DNA of 64,000 nt from Dictyobacter arantiisoli (GCF_008326305.1 NZ_BIXY01000014.1:1-64000); one strand, 5' to 3'; positions 26,640 through 35,771 are shown, numbered from the stretch's first letter. Notes: generated by a model from the sequence alone, not told the origin. Translations and numbers: made by a program.

Positions 26640-27620
26640 ATGGCGATCCTTAACGATACTAGATTCCAAAAAGAAACGCGTCAAGCAGAGGTAGTCGTTA
26701 TTGGAGGTGGATTAGCAGGACTGAGTGCGGCTCGAACACTCGCCCGTGAATGGTTGACGGCTTTTCTCTTTGAGAATGTCTTTTCCGCTGCGCCTCAGAG
26801 TCTTTCGCTCCTACATGTCCTGTTTTACATCCATTCCAGCGGAGGAGTACAGACATTGCTTGCGACCACAGGAGGAGCACAGGATCGGCGCTTCCGAGGA
26901 GGAGCACAACAGGTTGCGTTGGCAATCGCTGGGGAGTTGGGAACACGTGTTATGCTCAATCAACCCGTCTCTACCATAAACCACCATCAGCAAGGCGTCG
27001 AGATTTACAGTGATCGGCTCATGGTCAAGGCGCAACATGTCATTGTAGCACTTGCACCGACTCTGGCTGGCCGTTTACGGTATCAACCAGCTTTGTCGGG
27101 TCGCAGAGATCATTTGACTCAGCAGTTTCCGATGGCGGCCGTGATCAAAGTACACTGCATCTATGATCGGCCTTTCTGGCGCGAAGAAGGACTTTCGGGT
27201 CTGGCTATAGGTATACCCGGGGCACTGAGTGCGGTGCTTGATAATTCCCCAGAAGATGGAAGTCCAGGCGTGCTTGTCGGTTTTGTCCACGGAGACAAAG
27301 CGTTGAAATGGAGTGCAAAAAGTGCTGAAGAACGACGAGCGGAAATCCTGAACTGTTTCACCCGTTTCTTTGGACCACGAGCAGGACAGCCAGAAGAATA
27401 TCTGGAGCAGTCCTGGATTGAGGAGCCATTTATTCGTGGAGGCTACGTAGGCTATCTTCCTCCGGGAGCATGGATCAGTTGTGGCGAAGAACTCCGCAAA
27501 CCCGTGGGTCGTATTCACTGGGCTGGGACAGAGACCGCGACGGTTTGGAGTGGATACATGGATGGAGCAGTACAGTCCGGTGAACGGGCTGCTTCGGAAA
27601 TTCTCGCTGAAGCTCACTAA
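26640..27620 (+). pseudogene. Flavin amine oxidase with large internal deletion
   Basis: Start ATG at 26640 with an AGAGGAG site gives 326 residues. The N-terminal FAD motif VVVIGGGLAGLSAARTLA is intact, but the sequence then jumps straight to a region that in flavin monoamine oxidases lies about 150-200 residues later. The adenine-binding Glu and the GGR motif (RVGGRT-like) are therefore missing. The C-terminal half is well preserved: the substrate region with AAVIKVHCIYDRPFWREEG, and the FAD-binding GRIHWAGTETATVWSGYMDG. The usual length is about 450. The in-frame deletion should abolish FAD binding, so the product is probably inactive. It closes a run of remnants. Confidence 0.7.
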
Positions 27621-27988
27621 ACGTACTAGACAAGGTCAATTGATTGCAACAAAACGAAATCTCTCATGTTCGAAAATGACAGGAATCCCACATTCCGCAG
27701 TTCAAAATGATACTTTTTTGAATAACAAGGATAGCCACACACTTTTACCCTTATTACTTGTTGTGAACTTATTGCAAAAGAGCAAAAAAGGCGAATGAGC
27801 CAACTCAGATCAAACATTCTTGCTTCTAGGCTTTTATCTACCAGGCAAAAGATGTAAAAGCATTATTTGTTAATATCCAAAAAGTCGTTTTTCTGGGTGT
27901 GGAATGTGGGTTACATCATTAGCAAATTTACCCTGTCGTGTTTTCACCACTCAGCTTCATCTTTTCACAGCGCGTAAACGGCGGCTCA
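27621..27988. other. Intergenic, no feature recognised
   Basis: AT-rich spacer between the amine oxidase remnant and the RibD/DHFR-like gene. I see no coding frame with a plausible start and no strong hairpin. Confidence 0.4.
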
Positions 27989-28570
27989 TCATGCGCGTGC
28001 GTAGCGCATGAGCACCACGCCTGATGGCAGTGGCCTGGATTCGATCAGGCGCAGAGAAACGTGCAGCCCCTCAGGAAAAAGCTTCTTGCCACTGCCGAGC
28101 ACAACCGGGTACACAAACAGGCTATATTCGTCAATCAGATCGTGCCTGGCCAGGGTATGAACCAGCACGCTGCTGCCATCGATGACAATGTTCTTGCCTG
28201 TCTGTGCTTTCAAGGTGCGTACTTCCTCGACCACATTGCTGCTCATCAAGATTGAGTTGCGCCAGGCTGAGGCCGTGGTCAGGGTGGTGGAAACCACGTA
28301 CTTCGGCATGGTGTTTAAGACATCGGCAAAAGGGTCACCAGCTGGCACGGGTTCAAATGCCCCGCCGTGGATCTGCCAGGTTTTGCGCCCCAGAAGCAGC
28401 GCGTCACATTGGCGCATTTCCTCAAAGAAGTGCGCGCCAATGTCATCGTGCCAGAACGGCCCTGTCCACCCGCCGTGGGTGAAGCCACCTTCGGTATCTT
28501 CTTCTGCGCCACCAGGGGCTTGCATGACATTGTCCAACGACACAAACTCTGAGACAACGATCTTTCGCAT
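27989..28570 (-). CDS. RibD C-terminal/dihydrofolate reductase-fold protein
   Basis: 193 residues from the ATG at 28570, with GGAGGG 6 bp upstream. The frame extends upstream to 28855 but that part is not homologous to the family. The opening MRKIVVSEFVSLDNVMQAPGG, the central DALLLGRKTWQI, and the C-terminal DGSSVLVHTLARHDLIDEY and PVVLGSGKKLFPEG are typical of the COG0262 group. Members are NADPH-binding proteins of mostly unknown substrate. It probably shares a transcript with, or is controlled by, the AraC-type regulator upstream on the same strand. Confidence 0.88.
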   Translation of the reverse strand: MRKIVVSEFVSLDNVMQAPGGAEEDTEGGFTHGGWTGPFWHDDIGAHFFEEMRQCDALLLGRKTWQIHGGAFEPVPAGDPFADVLNTMPKYVVSTTLTTASAWRNSILMSSNVVEEVRTLKAQTGKNIVIDGSSVLVHTLARHDLIDEYSLFVYPVVLGSGKKLFPEGLHVSLRLIESRPLPSGVVLMRYARA

Positions 28571-28769
28571 GATTCCCTCCATAGAGAACAATAACTCTCG
28601 GCTTTCAACCGGAGAACACACCGTACGCCGCCTGTTGTCTCTTGGATCAACGGGCTCGCATCCGGCCAGATGGAGAAAGTATAACTCATCCAAAGAGCGC
28701 TGTCTTGTAGAAAAACGCAACGGCTCGAGTCGGCTTTGCTTGTCAATGTGATACATCGTTGTCTCATCT

Positions 28770-28865
28770 TTTTTGACCATTGGGTGACGTCGTAGCTCAT
28801 CAGGGGAAGCATAGCCTGAGCAGGCGTCGCGAGAGGACTTTGATAGGTCACCCAATGGTCAAAAA
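28770..28865. repeat. 96-bp element with perfect 19-bp inverted repeats
   Basis: TTTTTGACCATTGGGTGAC (28770-28788) is exactly complementary to 28847-28865. It lies between the AraC gene stop and the DHFR-like gene. The 58-bp interior has no coding capacity. It may be a MITE-like remnant or a terminator for the AraC gene (the minus-strand arm runs into TTTTT-type sequence). Confidence 0.75.
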
Positions 28866-29567
28866 CTAGAACGCGAAGGTTTGCAGTTGACAGCTATGCT
28901 CTCGGATCTGGGCAGGGGTTTGTCCGATGAGGTACTTCAGCGATCTGCTCAGATGCGGCTGATCGGAATAGCCTGCCTCGAAAACCACATCGAGGATGGG
29001 CATTCCCTGTTCTAACAGGCGAGCGGCGAGCCTCGCACGTTCAATTTGCAGGAGAGTACGGCGTGTCAGTCCGGTGACGTGCACAAAACGATATTGCAAC
29101 GAGCGGAGGGACAACTCCTGGGGGTGGCCTTGTAAAAGTGCATCCACGACGGGGTCACGGCTGAGCAGTCCGTTGCGAATCAGTTGGTCGACAAATCCAT
29201 CTGCATGTTCATAGTCTGGATATTGCCAGGCCGAACCGTGCAACCGGAAAGATTTCCTGGTTGCCTCAGGCAAGATACCATCGTGTAAATCTCTGACCTT
29301 TCCTGGTGGAAGATGGGGCATATAGGTGCCGGGCTGAAAGGTAATGCCAACAATTTCGGCTTCTGTCCATGAATAATTCACTGGCGTGGCTTTTGTCTCC
29401 GGCCCCCGCACGGTGAGGGTCATCTTCCCTTGATGTTTTGTGACAACGATTTCCCAACAGCTCGTCGCCTTCGAGACAAAGGTACCAGTGCCATCATGGT
29501 GAACGCGCCAGATGGTGTCAACAAAAGAGGTGTTTAATCGTTGTACTTCTTCGAAAAGAAAGCTCAT
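28866..29567 (-). CDS. AraC-family transcriptional regulator
   Basis: 233 residues from the ATG at 29567 (AGGAG 12 bp upstream). The N-terminal part resembles the sensor domain of DUF6597-type AraC regulators (SWTEAEIVGITFQPGTYMPH). The C-terminal 100 residues contain two helix-turn-helix motifs: RRTLLQIERARLAARLLEQG, then VVFEAGYSDQPHLSRSLKYL. The last resembles the AraC signature. It should control nearby genes, most simply the RibD/DHFR-fold gene downstream. The effector is unknown. Confidence 0.87.
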   Translation of the reverse strand: MSFLFEEVQRLNTSFVDTIWRVHHDGTGTFVSKATSCWEIVVTKHQGKMTLTVRGPETKATPVNYSWTEAEIVGITFQPGTYMPHLPPGKVRDLHDGILPEATRKSFRLHGSAWQYPDYEHADGFVDQLIRNGLLSRDPVVDALLQGHPQELSLRSLQYRFVHVTGLTRRTLLQIERARLAARLLEQGMPILDVVFEAGYSDQPHLSRSLKYLIGQTPAQIREHSCQLQTFAF

Positions 29568-29689
29568 GGTCTGTGACTCCTGACTATCGCTGATCCCATT
29601 CACAAGGATCAATCAGCTCACGAGGGAAGGGAGATCCCACCCCTCCTCCCTCCATTCAATGTTATACTGGACCATTCTTTTTTGGCAAA

Positions 29690-29900
29690 GAAAAACACAT
29701 TCTGAGGGCGGAATGTGTTGTTTGTCGAAATACCTGGCTCATGCCCACTTCGAGGGCTTAGTGTCAGCTTGCCCTTTGCCAATGAACCTGGGTCTCCCCC
29801 ACTTTAAGTGGGCCTGCTCTAAACAAGCAGGGAATGAGAAGGTTCTTTCCTGGAGAAGCCTTCTCTGGGCGTGTCCCTCCTGCCCTGGGATAGATAACTG
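29690..29900 (-). other. Run of hairpins upstream of the AraC gene, ending in a terminator-like stem
   Basis: The stretch holds several small perfect hairpins: CCCACTTTAAGTGGG, CCTGCT/AGCAGG, GAGAAGG/CCTTCTC. On the minus strand the last is AACACATTC paired with GAATGTGTT followed by TTTTCTTT (near 29690-29717), an intrinsic-terminator form. This would fit a small RNA or an attenuating leader for the AraC gene. No known riboswitch was recognised. Confidence 0.4.
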
Positions 29901-29906
29901 TTGTGC

Positions 29907-29935
29907 TTGACAGCTGATGCATTGAATGGTACCAT
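29907..29935 (+). promoter_or_regulatory. Possible promoter of the ABC-F leader
   Basis: TTGACA and, after 17 bp, TACCAT (four of six -10 bases). It would begin a roughly 450-nt leader before the ABC-F gene at 30391, containing the short ORF at 29990. Confidence 0.45.
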
Positions 29936-29989
29936 TTAGGGTAGAATTCTAATCTTTAGGATATATATTTAGAATTTTAAAAGGACATC

Positions 29990-30031
29990 ATGAAAAGGGC
30001 TTTACCGATGATGGTCTATAACGCCGCATGA
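29990..30031 (+). CDS. Candidate 13-residue leader peptide (uORF)
   Basis: ATG at 29990 with an AAAGGA site 5 bp upstream encodes MKRALPMMVYNAA and a TGA at 30029-30031. Its last codons form the 5' arm of a hairpin (GCCGCAT 30023-30029 with ATGCGGC 30050-30056). Such uORF-hairpin leaders regulate some antibiotic-resistance ABC-F genes by ribosome stalling. That role here is inference. The remaining gap to 30391 has alternative pairings (GTAAAG with CTTTAC) but no clear terminator. Confidence 0.35.
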   Translation: MKRALPMMVYNAA

Positions 30032-30390
30032 GCGACCACGCCTGGGCTGATGCGGCAAGGAATGGCGCTTACAATGCCTGCTCGTTTTCTCCACTTATGT
30101 AAAGACGAGTATGGAGAAGTATGCCCTTTACGTCCTCTTTGTCCTTTTCCTTCCTGAACGGGTACTCACGATATCGCCCGCCTTTTGTGCGTGTGTCGCC
30201 GGACATCAATCCTCTCGTTGCTGATTGTCTGCGGCCTTGTGTGCTTCCCGTTTGCATTGAGCGATGAGAACAATCGCATCTCGCAGTGCAGCGCCGCATT
30301 TCATGCCCTTATCTCTGCACGCTCTAACTAAATTTTACTGAAAATACAACAAGCATACCCAGAAGCACACAGGGGAGAATGTAAGAACGT

Positions 30391-31998
30391 ATGTTACAGG
30401 TCAATCATATTAAACTTTCTTATGGTCCACGCGTTATTCTCGATGATATCTCGTTCACGGTCGCCCCGGGTGAAAAGGCGGGCCTGATCGGTGTGAATGG
30501 AGCCGGAAAAAGTTCCTTACTCAAAATTATTGGTGGCTATCAGGAGGCTGAGCGCGGCAATATCATGCGCCCCCGCACCTATGGCTATCTGTCACAGGAT
30601 GTCGCCCATGAGACTCCCGTCTCTGCCCATGGCACGGTTCGTGATTTCATTTATAGTGGTACCGGTCTAGATGCCGCCATTGCAAAATATGAAGAGCTCT
30701 CAATGGCAATCGCCGATCCTGAGATCGAGGATCTTGATGCAGCTTTACAAGAATTTGAGGAGGCCCAGACGGCACTAGATGTGCTGGGCTATTATGATGC
30801 CGATGCCCGTAGCGAACAGTTGATCAGTGGCCTGAATATCGGTGGCGTGACCCTGGATCGTGAGACACTTACGCTGAGCGGTGGTCAGAAAACGAAATTG
30901 GCTCTGGTACGCCTGCTTTTCCAGGCCCCGGAACTTCTGCTGCTCGACGAGCCGACAAACTTCCTGGACGTTGAGGCCACAATGTGGCTGATGGAGTTCC
31001 TCGAAACCTATAAAGGCGCGTTACTGATTATCTCCCATGATCTGGACTTATTGGATAATAGCATTAACAAGGTGCTGCGCCTCAATGAGTTTACGCATAA
31101 GCTCGAAGAATATAAGGGTAACTATACGTCATACCTGAATGCGATTGGAGATGCACAGGCTCTGGCCGAACGTACCAAACGCCAGCAGGAACGCGAAATC
31201 TCACGTTTGAAAAAGACGTCTGATCGCCTGCGTGGTTTCGGTGCCACACGCGTAAAACAGCGTATCGCGATGGATCGTCGTATCTCGACTCTGGAAGAAA
31301 ACAAGCCTCAGATGGCACAAACGAGCAAGAAGATGCACATTGATTTTCCAGTGCGCCAGCAAAGCGGACATATGGTCGTACAGGCCAGAGAGCTTTGCAA
31401 GAGCTACGGCCAGAAAATTATCTTCAATGATATCAGTTTCCTGGTGGATCGCGGCGAGCGCATGGTGGTGATCGGCTTGAACGGTGTTGGTAAAACAACG
31501 CTGCTACGTACCGTACTCGGTCTGGTTCCTCCAACTTCGGGTAAAGTTGAGATCGGCGACCGCGTCGATATTAGCTATTATGCTCAGGAGAGTGAAGGTC
31601 TCGATTATGAGAATACCGTGATCAATGAGGCCAATGATGTACTGCCTACGGATGCCCGGCGCGTGCGTAGTGTCCTGGGACGCTTCCTCTTTAATGGTGA
31701 TCGCGTCTTCCAGAAGATCAAAACACTGAGCGGTGGTGAAAAGACCCGTCTGGCCCTGGCAAAAATGGTGCTCGAAGGATCAAATGTGCTGGTCCTCGAC
31801 GAGCCAACCTCCCACCTGGATATGATGTCGAAAGAGATTATTGGTGAGGCACTCGGTAATTATAGTGGCACCATCCTGACCGTCACCCATGATGTCGATT
31901 TTGTACGCTTGCTCAAACCGACGTCCCTGCTCTTGATGCCAGAGGGCCGCCTCGTACCGTATGATTCTAAATACGATGAAATGCTTGAGCGCGCCTAA
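30391..31998 (+). CDS. ABC-F family ATPase
   Basis: 535 residues with two soluble ABC domains and no membrane segments. Domain 1 has GVNGAGKSS, signature LSGGQ and LLLLDEPTNFLD. A basic linker of about 80 residues (KRQQEREISRLKKTSDRLRG) follows. Domain 2 has GLNGVGKTT, LSGGEKTR and LVLDEPTSHLD. This is the layout of ABC-F proteins, which act on ribosomes at the tRNA exit region either as translation factors or as antibiotic protectors. The subfamily is not resolved. It stands alone, with an extended leader that may hold a uORF. Confidence 0.92.
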   Translation: MLQVNHIKLSYGPRVILDDISFTVAPGEKAGLIGVNGAGKSSLLKIIGGYQEAERGNIMRPRTYGYLSQDVAHETPVSAHGTVRDFIYSGTGLDAAIAKYEELSMAIADPEIEDLDAALQEFEEAQTALDVLGYYDADARSEQLISGLNIGGVTLDRETLTLSGGQKTKLALVRLLFQAPELLLLDEPTNFLDVEATMWLMEFLETYKGALLIISHDLDLLDNSINKVLRLNEFTHKLEEYKGNYTSYLNAIGDAQALAERTKRQQEREISRLKKTSDRLRGFGATRVKQRIAMDRRISTLEENKPQMAQTSKKMHIDFPVRQQSGHMVVQARELCKSYGQKIIFNDISFLVDRGERMVVIGLNGVGKTTLLRTVLGLVPPTSGKVEIGDRVDISYYAQESEGLDYENTVINEANDVLPTDARRVRSVLGRFLFNGDRVFQKIKTLSGGEKTRLALAKMVLEGSNVLVLDEPTSHLDMMSKEIIGEALGNYSGTILTVTHDVDFVRLLKPTSLLLMPEGRLVPYDSKYDEMLERA

Positions 31999-32241
31999 CA
32001 ACTGTGCGATCCTCTGCAACGCTGCGTTATAAAAGAATAAGGCACAATGACGTGCCCTTAATCTTTCCTCACAACCTTATCACCTCTTGAATGGCCTACC
32101 ACAGATAAGCTCCACCACTACAACCTGGCACATCGAATATCTGCTATACTAAAGATGGCACATTCCCTATACCCAAAACCAAATGCATAAATATCGTAGG
32201 TGCTACCCTTCAGGAGCAAGACCGCTTCAATAGGAGGAAAC

Positions 32242-32277
32242 ATGAAGAGAATTGCCCTTCCGGGTAGAGAGGCATAG
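32242..32277 (+). CDS. Candidate 11-residue small ORF
   Basis: MKRIALPGREA from an ATG with a very good AGGAGGAAAC site and a TAG stop. It is 180 bp before the ABC-2 permease. It could be a leader peptide or the first codons left from a decayed gene; the rest of 32000-32455 shows no conserved coding frame. Confidence 0.3.
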   Translation: MKRIALPGREA

Positions 32278-32455
32278 GAATCTCGCCCCGAAGACGCGCC
32301 AACAATAGCATGATGGAAGAGGGTCGGTTCTCTCCACCCGTGAAGAGTGGTTGCTACGCTATGGTGTAGGGATGCCGATCAATGGTAATACGCGGTCTCT
32401 TTCTATCGGCAGGGAATAGAGAAAATACTATAAAAGCGAAAGGATGTGTCCCTTG

Positions 32456-33409
32456 ATGACATTGCTTTCTCTCGTGACCAAAGAGATGCGCTTGCGCCTA
32501 CGCCGTGAACGAAGCATCTGGATTATTATTACCTATGTGCTCTTCATGGGCTTGCTAGGCTGGCTCTTCCTCAACAATGTCTCAAATAATTATACCAGTC
32601 CCACTACCAGCGGCTTGAGCGATGTCGGGACGAGCCTGTATACGCTGTTATCACAGTTGCAGCTTTTTATGATTATATTTATCACACCTTCGCTGACAGC
32701 AACGGCAATCAATGGCGAGAAAGAACGCCAGACCTATGAGATGCTCCTCTGCTCACGCCTCTCTGCCTTTTCATTAGTATTAGGAAAGCTCGGCGCGGGC
32801 CTGATCAACGCCCTGCTTCTGATTGCTGCCTCTATTCCTCTGTTTAGCCTGGTCTTTTTCTTTGGAGGGGTTGCCCCCACACAGGTCGCCAGTTCGCTCC
32901 TGATGTATATCGTCACCGCCCTCTGGCTAGGCGCCCTGGGTATCTTCTGCTCCACTGTCTTTCAACGTCCAGCAGTCTCAACCGTCATCACTTATTTGAT
33001 CGGTCTGATCTGGCTGCTCTTCCCTTTGATCCTCTCGATCATTCTACTGACCTCAAATAGTGGCTATCAATTCTTTCTACGCTATCCCACCCGCGCCAAA
33101 CTCTTCCTGGTGTGGAATCCTTTTGTCGCCCTGAGTACGAGCAGTGCATCCGCCAGCAATCCTTTTTCGACGCTCCTCATGCTCCTCAATTTTGGTGGTT
33201 ATGGGAACAGTGGTAATAGCGCAACTCCTTTCTATCTTGGCTCCTGGCACCTCACCTATTGGACCACCTATATTCTCATCAGCCTTGGTTTTAGCCTCTG
33301 CTTCTTTCTACTCAGCATGTGGATGGTGAAACCACGCCAGCATAGGCTATTCAAACGCAAAGTCAAGTTAGCAACCAATCAGCCAGAAAATTCCTCCTTG
33401 TCTGTGTAA
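32456..33409 (+). CDS. ABC-2 type transporter permease
   Basis: 317 residues from the ATG at 32456 (AAAGGA 11 bp upstream; an ATG at 32444 has no spaced site). Six membrane helices with the ABC-2 pattern: the N-terminal cytoplasmic basic segment (KEMRLRLRRERSIWI), a first helix, a loop with NGEKERQTYEMLL (coupling region of ABC-2 permeases), then clustered helices and a basic tail. Such permeases pump out small molecules, lipids or proteins with a separate ATPase, and none is encoded next to it. It is thus an orphan here. Substrate unknown. Confidence 0.85.
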   Translation: MTLLSLVTKEMRLRLRRERSIWIIITYVLFMGLLGWLFLNNVSNNYTSPTTSGLSDVGTSLYTLLSQLQLFMIIFITPSLTATAINGEKERQTYEMLLCSRLSAFSLVLGKLGAGLINALLLIAASIPLFSLVFFFGGVAPTQVASSLLMYIVTALWLGALGIFCSTVFQRPAVSTVITYLIGLIWLLFPLILSIILLTSNSGYQFFLRYPTRAKLFLVWNPFVALSTSSASASNPFSTLLMLLNFGGYGNSGNSATPFYLGSWHLTYWTTYILISLGFSLCFFLLSMWMVKPRQHRLFKRKVKLATNQPENSSLSV

Positions 33410-33546
33410 ACCAGTACACACCATCTCGGCCAGGCAGGAGAACAGAGCAGAGGAAAAGAGCATGTGTATCCACGGCATAGCTCTCGACGTGACTATACTA
33501 TACATAGATACCACTACAGCGTTTGCTGTAACATAAAGGAGATTTC

Positions 33547-34242
33547 ATGGCTGTAATACGTACCTCTACAGTTGATCTACATGTGAATGGCGCTGGCACA
33601 CATGCCTATATCGCCCAACCAGATGATGAACAGCAACATCCAGGCGTCGTCTTGATCCAGGAATGGTGGGGCATCGAACCACATATTCAGGATCTGGCAC
33701 AGAAGCTGGCAACCGATGGTTTTGTGGTCGCGGTTCCCGATCTCTATCATGGTAGGATAGCAACCGAGCCAAACGATGCGATGCGTATGATGATGCAGCT
33801 CCAGAAAAACGTTGATCTCGCCAGCAGAGAAATCAGTGGTGCACTGGAGAACATCAAAGCGTTGCCCTCGGTCCAACCCAAAAATTTGGGTTTAATAGGC
33901 TTCTGCCTGGGTGGCTTCCTGGCTTATACCGCTGCCGCGCGCGATAGCAATATCGGTGCGCTAGTCACATTCTATGGCGCTGGCTATGATCCCAGTCTCG
34001 AAGAAGTGAAGAAAGTCACCGCTCCTGTATTGGCCTTCTATGGCAAACAGGATGGCAGCGTTCCACCAGAACAAATTGCTAAGATTGAAAAACTCTATAA
34101 GCAAGCGGGGAAGGACTTCACGGTGAAGATCTACGATGCCGGCCACGCCTTCATTAATCCTACCCACGGTGCTGGCAACGAGCAGGCGGCAGCGGATGCC
34201 TGGCCACGTGCGGTAAGCTTCCTGAAAGAACATCTACACTAA
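33547..34242 (+). CDS. Dienelactone hydrolase family protein
   Basis: 231 residues with an alpha/beta-hydrolase fold. The nucleophile is the Cys in LIGFCLGGFLAY, the Asp is in FYGKQDGSVPPEQ, and the His is in IYDAGHAFINP, so the dienelactone hydrolase triad is complete. VLIQEWWGIEPHIQD is the conserved oxyanion-side block near residue 35. The family hydrolyses dienelactones in chlorocatechol breakdown and other esters, but most such single genes have unknown substrates and no aromatic pathway is nearby. AAGGAG precedes the ATG by 6 bp, and a terminator follows. Confidence 0.9.
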   Translation: MAVIRTSTVDLHVNGAGTHAYIAQPDDEQQHPGVVLIQEWWGIEPHIQDLAQKLATDGFVVAVPDLYHGRIATEPNDAMRMMMQLQKNVDLASREISGALENIKALPSVQPKNLGLIGFCLGGFLAYTAAARDSNIGALVTFYGAGYDPSLEEVKKVTAPVLAFYGKQDGSVPPEQIAKIEKLYKQAGKDFTVKIYDAGHAFINPTHGAGNEQAAADAWPRAVSFLKEHLH

Positions 34243-34261
34243 ACATGCTTCCCACCCCAGG

Positions 34262-34298
34262 AGCGAAGTCAGGTTATCTGACTTCGTTCTTTTTGTGC
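34262..34298 (+). terminator. Intrinsic terminator after dienelactone hydrolase gene
   Basis: GCGAAGTCAG pairs with CTGACTTCGTT (loop GTTAT), followed by CTTTTTG. Confidence 0.8.
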
Positions 34299-34475
34299 TC
34301 TTATTAAGTATCAAAACATGTTGACATAAGATTGGACATTTTGCACACAATTGTCGATACATCCCGTCGAAACGCTCGCTTCACGACGTTCTTTCAAGGA
34401 GAACTGAAAAAAAATAGTGCATGTTGGTAGGCATATATTCTCATCCATCAATTATAAAATATGAGGAGACCGGGG

Positions 34476-34697
34476 ATGCATCAAAGCGAGGTTGCGTTAT
34501 TAAAAAAACGTATTGTGGAAGAGTATGAAGCAATGAAAAATGGCTTGACGGGATTAGCCAGCGGCACAGCCCAGCATGCATTTATTGATGCCAAAATGCG
34601 TCGTGTGGATACGTATCATGCCCAACTTATTCAACAGGTAGGCGAACAAGAGGCTGGTCTGACGGTAAGTGAACTCTATATTCAGGTGATTGGCTAG
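34476..34697 (+). CDS. Small helical hypothetical protein
   Basis: 73 residues from the ATG at 34476 (GAGGAG 7 bp upstream; an ATG at 34461 overlaps that site). Mostly predicted helix: SEVALLKKRIVEEYEAMKNG, then a short loop and AQHAFIDAKMRRVD. No family recognised, soluble. Clear ribosome site and a strong terminator behind it support a real gene. Confidence 0.65.
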   Translation: MHQSEVALLKKRIVEEYEAMKNGLTGLASGTAQHAFIDAKMRRVDTYHAQLIQQVGEQEAGLTVSELYIQVIG

Positions 34698-34704
34698 CTC
34701 CTCC

Positions 34705-34766
34705 AGAGGATAGTGGAAATCTTTGATCACCGGTGTGCATAAAGATTTCCACTATCCTCTTTTCTA
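34705..34766 (+). terminator. Strong intrinsic terminator
   Basis: Perfect 20-bp arms, 34705-34724 and 34741-34760 (AGGATAGTGGAAATCTTT core), loop of 16, then CTTTTCT. It ends the small hypothetical gene. Confidence 0.85.
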
Positions 34767-34871
34767 TGCTTCAATCTTTGCATGTCCTCTGCTATACTAG
34801 GGGCACAAGGTACCGATGCACAACAATCCTCATCGTCGTTGAAACACCAATAGCAAAGGAATGTGATCGTT

Positions 34872-35771
34872 ATGCGCCTCAGACGTTCGGAACTCTCAAC
34901 TCCTGGCAGTAATGCTCATATGCTGGCGAAAGCGGCCAGCAGCGCCGCTGATCTCGTGCTTTTAGATCTTGAAGATGCGGTTGCTCCCAATGAAAAGGCG
35001 GCGGCGCGACAGCAAGTGATCCAGAGCCTGCGCACCCTCGCCTGGGGGAATAAGACGCGAGCGGTGCGCATCAATGACCTTGAAACTCCCTATGCCTATC
35101 AAGATATTATCTCAATCGTCGAAGAGGCTGGCGCATATCTGGATATCCTGATTATTCCCAAAGTGAAGTCAGCACGAGATGTCTGGTGGGTGGATACCTT
35201 GCTCAAGCAAATCGAACAACAACATGGATTGTCACGGCACATCGGCCTGGAAGTGCTGATCGAAGAAGTTGAGGCGATGCTGCATGTGGAGGAGATAGCG
35301 CAGGCCAGTCCACGTCTGGAGGCGCTCATTTTTGGTCCCGGTGATTATAGTGCTTCGCAGGGTATCGACAGTCAGGGTATCGGCGGAAGCCTGGAGGGAT
35401 ATCCCGGCGACCTTTTCCATTATGCGCGCAATAAGATAGCTATCGCTGCCCGGGCTGCGGGTATCGAAGCCATCGATGGAGCTTATTCCGATTTCAAAGA
35501 TGATGCTGGCTATCAGCGCGAGTGCATCAGGGCCAAAACATTGGGCTTCTCGGGTAAGTGGGCCATCCATCCCAATCAAATTGCCAGCGCGAACCAGATT
35601 TTCGCGCCCAGTACTGCCGAGATTAGCTATGCCCGCCGCCTGGATATAGCCTATACGCAGGCGCTCCAGCAAGGGAAAGGCGCCATTGCCTTTGAGGGAA
35701 AAATGGTTGATGCCGCTATTATCCGTAGCATAAAGAATATCCTGCTCAAAGCAGAAATGCTCGGTATGTAA
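34872..35771 (+). CDS. CitE-like HpcH/HpaI family lyase
   Basis: 299 residues from the ATG at 34872 (AAAGGA upstream). MRLRRSELSTPGSN and the DLVLLDLEDAVAPNEKAAAR block, with the metal-binding acidic region and the ALIFGPGDYSASQGI motif, are family hallmarks of the TIM-barrel CitE/malyl-CoA lyase group. FSGKWAIHPNQIASANQIFAP closes it. Members cleave or form CoA thioester bonds next to a carbonyl, for example citramalyl- or malyl-CoA. No citrate lyase alpha or gamma subunit is adjacent, so a free-standing acyl-CoA lyase is more likely than citrate lyase. Substrate not fixed. Confidence 0.88.
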   Translation: MRLRRSELSTPGSNAHMLAKAASSAADLVLLDLEDAVAPNEKAAARQQVIQSLRTLAWGNKTRAVRINDLETPYAYQDIISIVEEAGAYLDILIIPKVKSARDVWWVDTLLKQIEQQHGLSRHIGLEVLIEEVEAMLHVEEIAQASPRLEALIFGPGDYSASQGIDSQGIGGSLEGYPGDLFHYARNKIAIAARAAGIEAIDGAYSDFKDDAGYQRECIRAKTLGFSGKWAIHPNQIASANQIFAPSTAEISYARRLDIAYTQALQQGKGAIAFEGKMVDAAIIRSIKNILLKAEMLGM

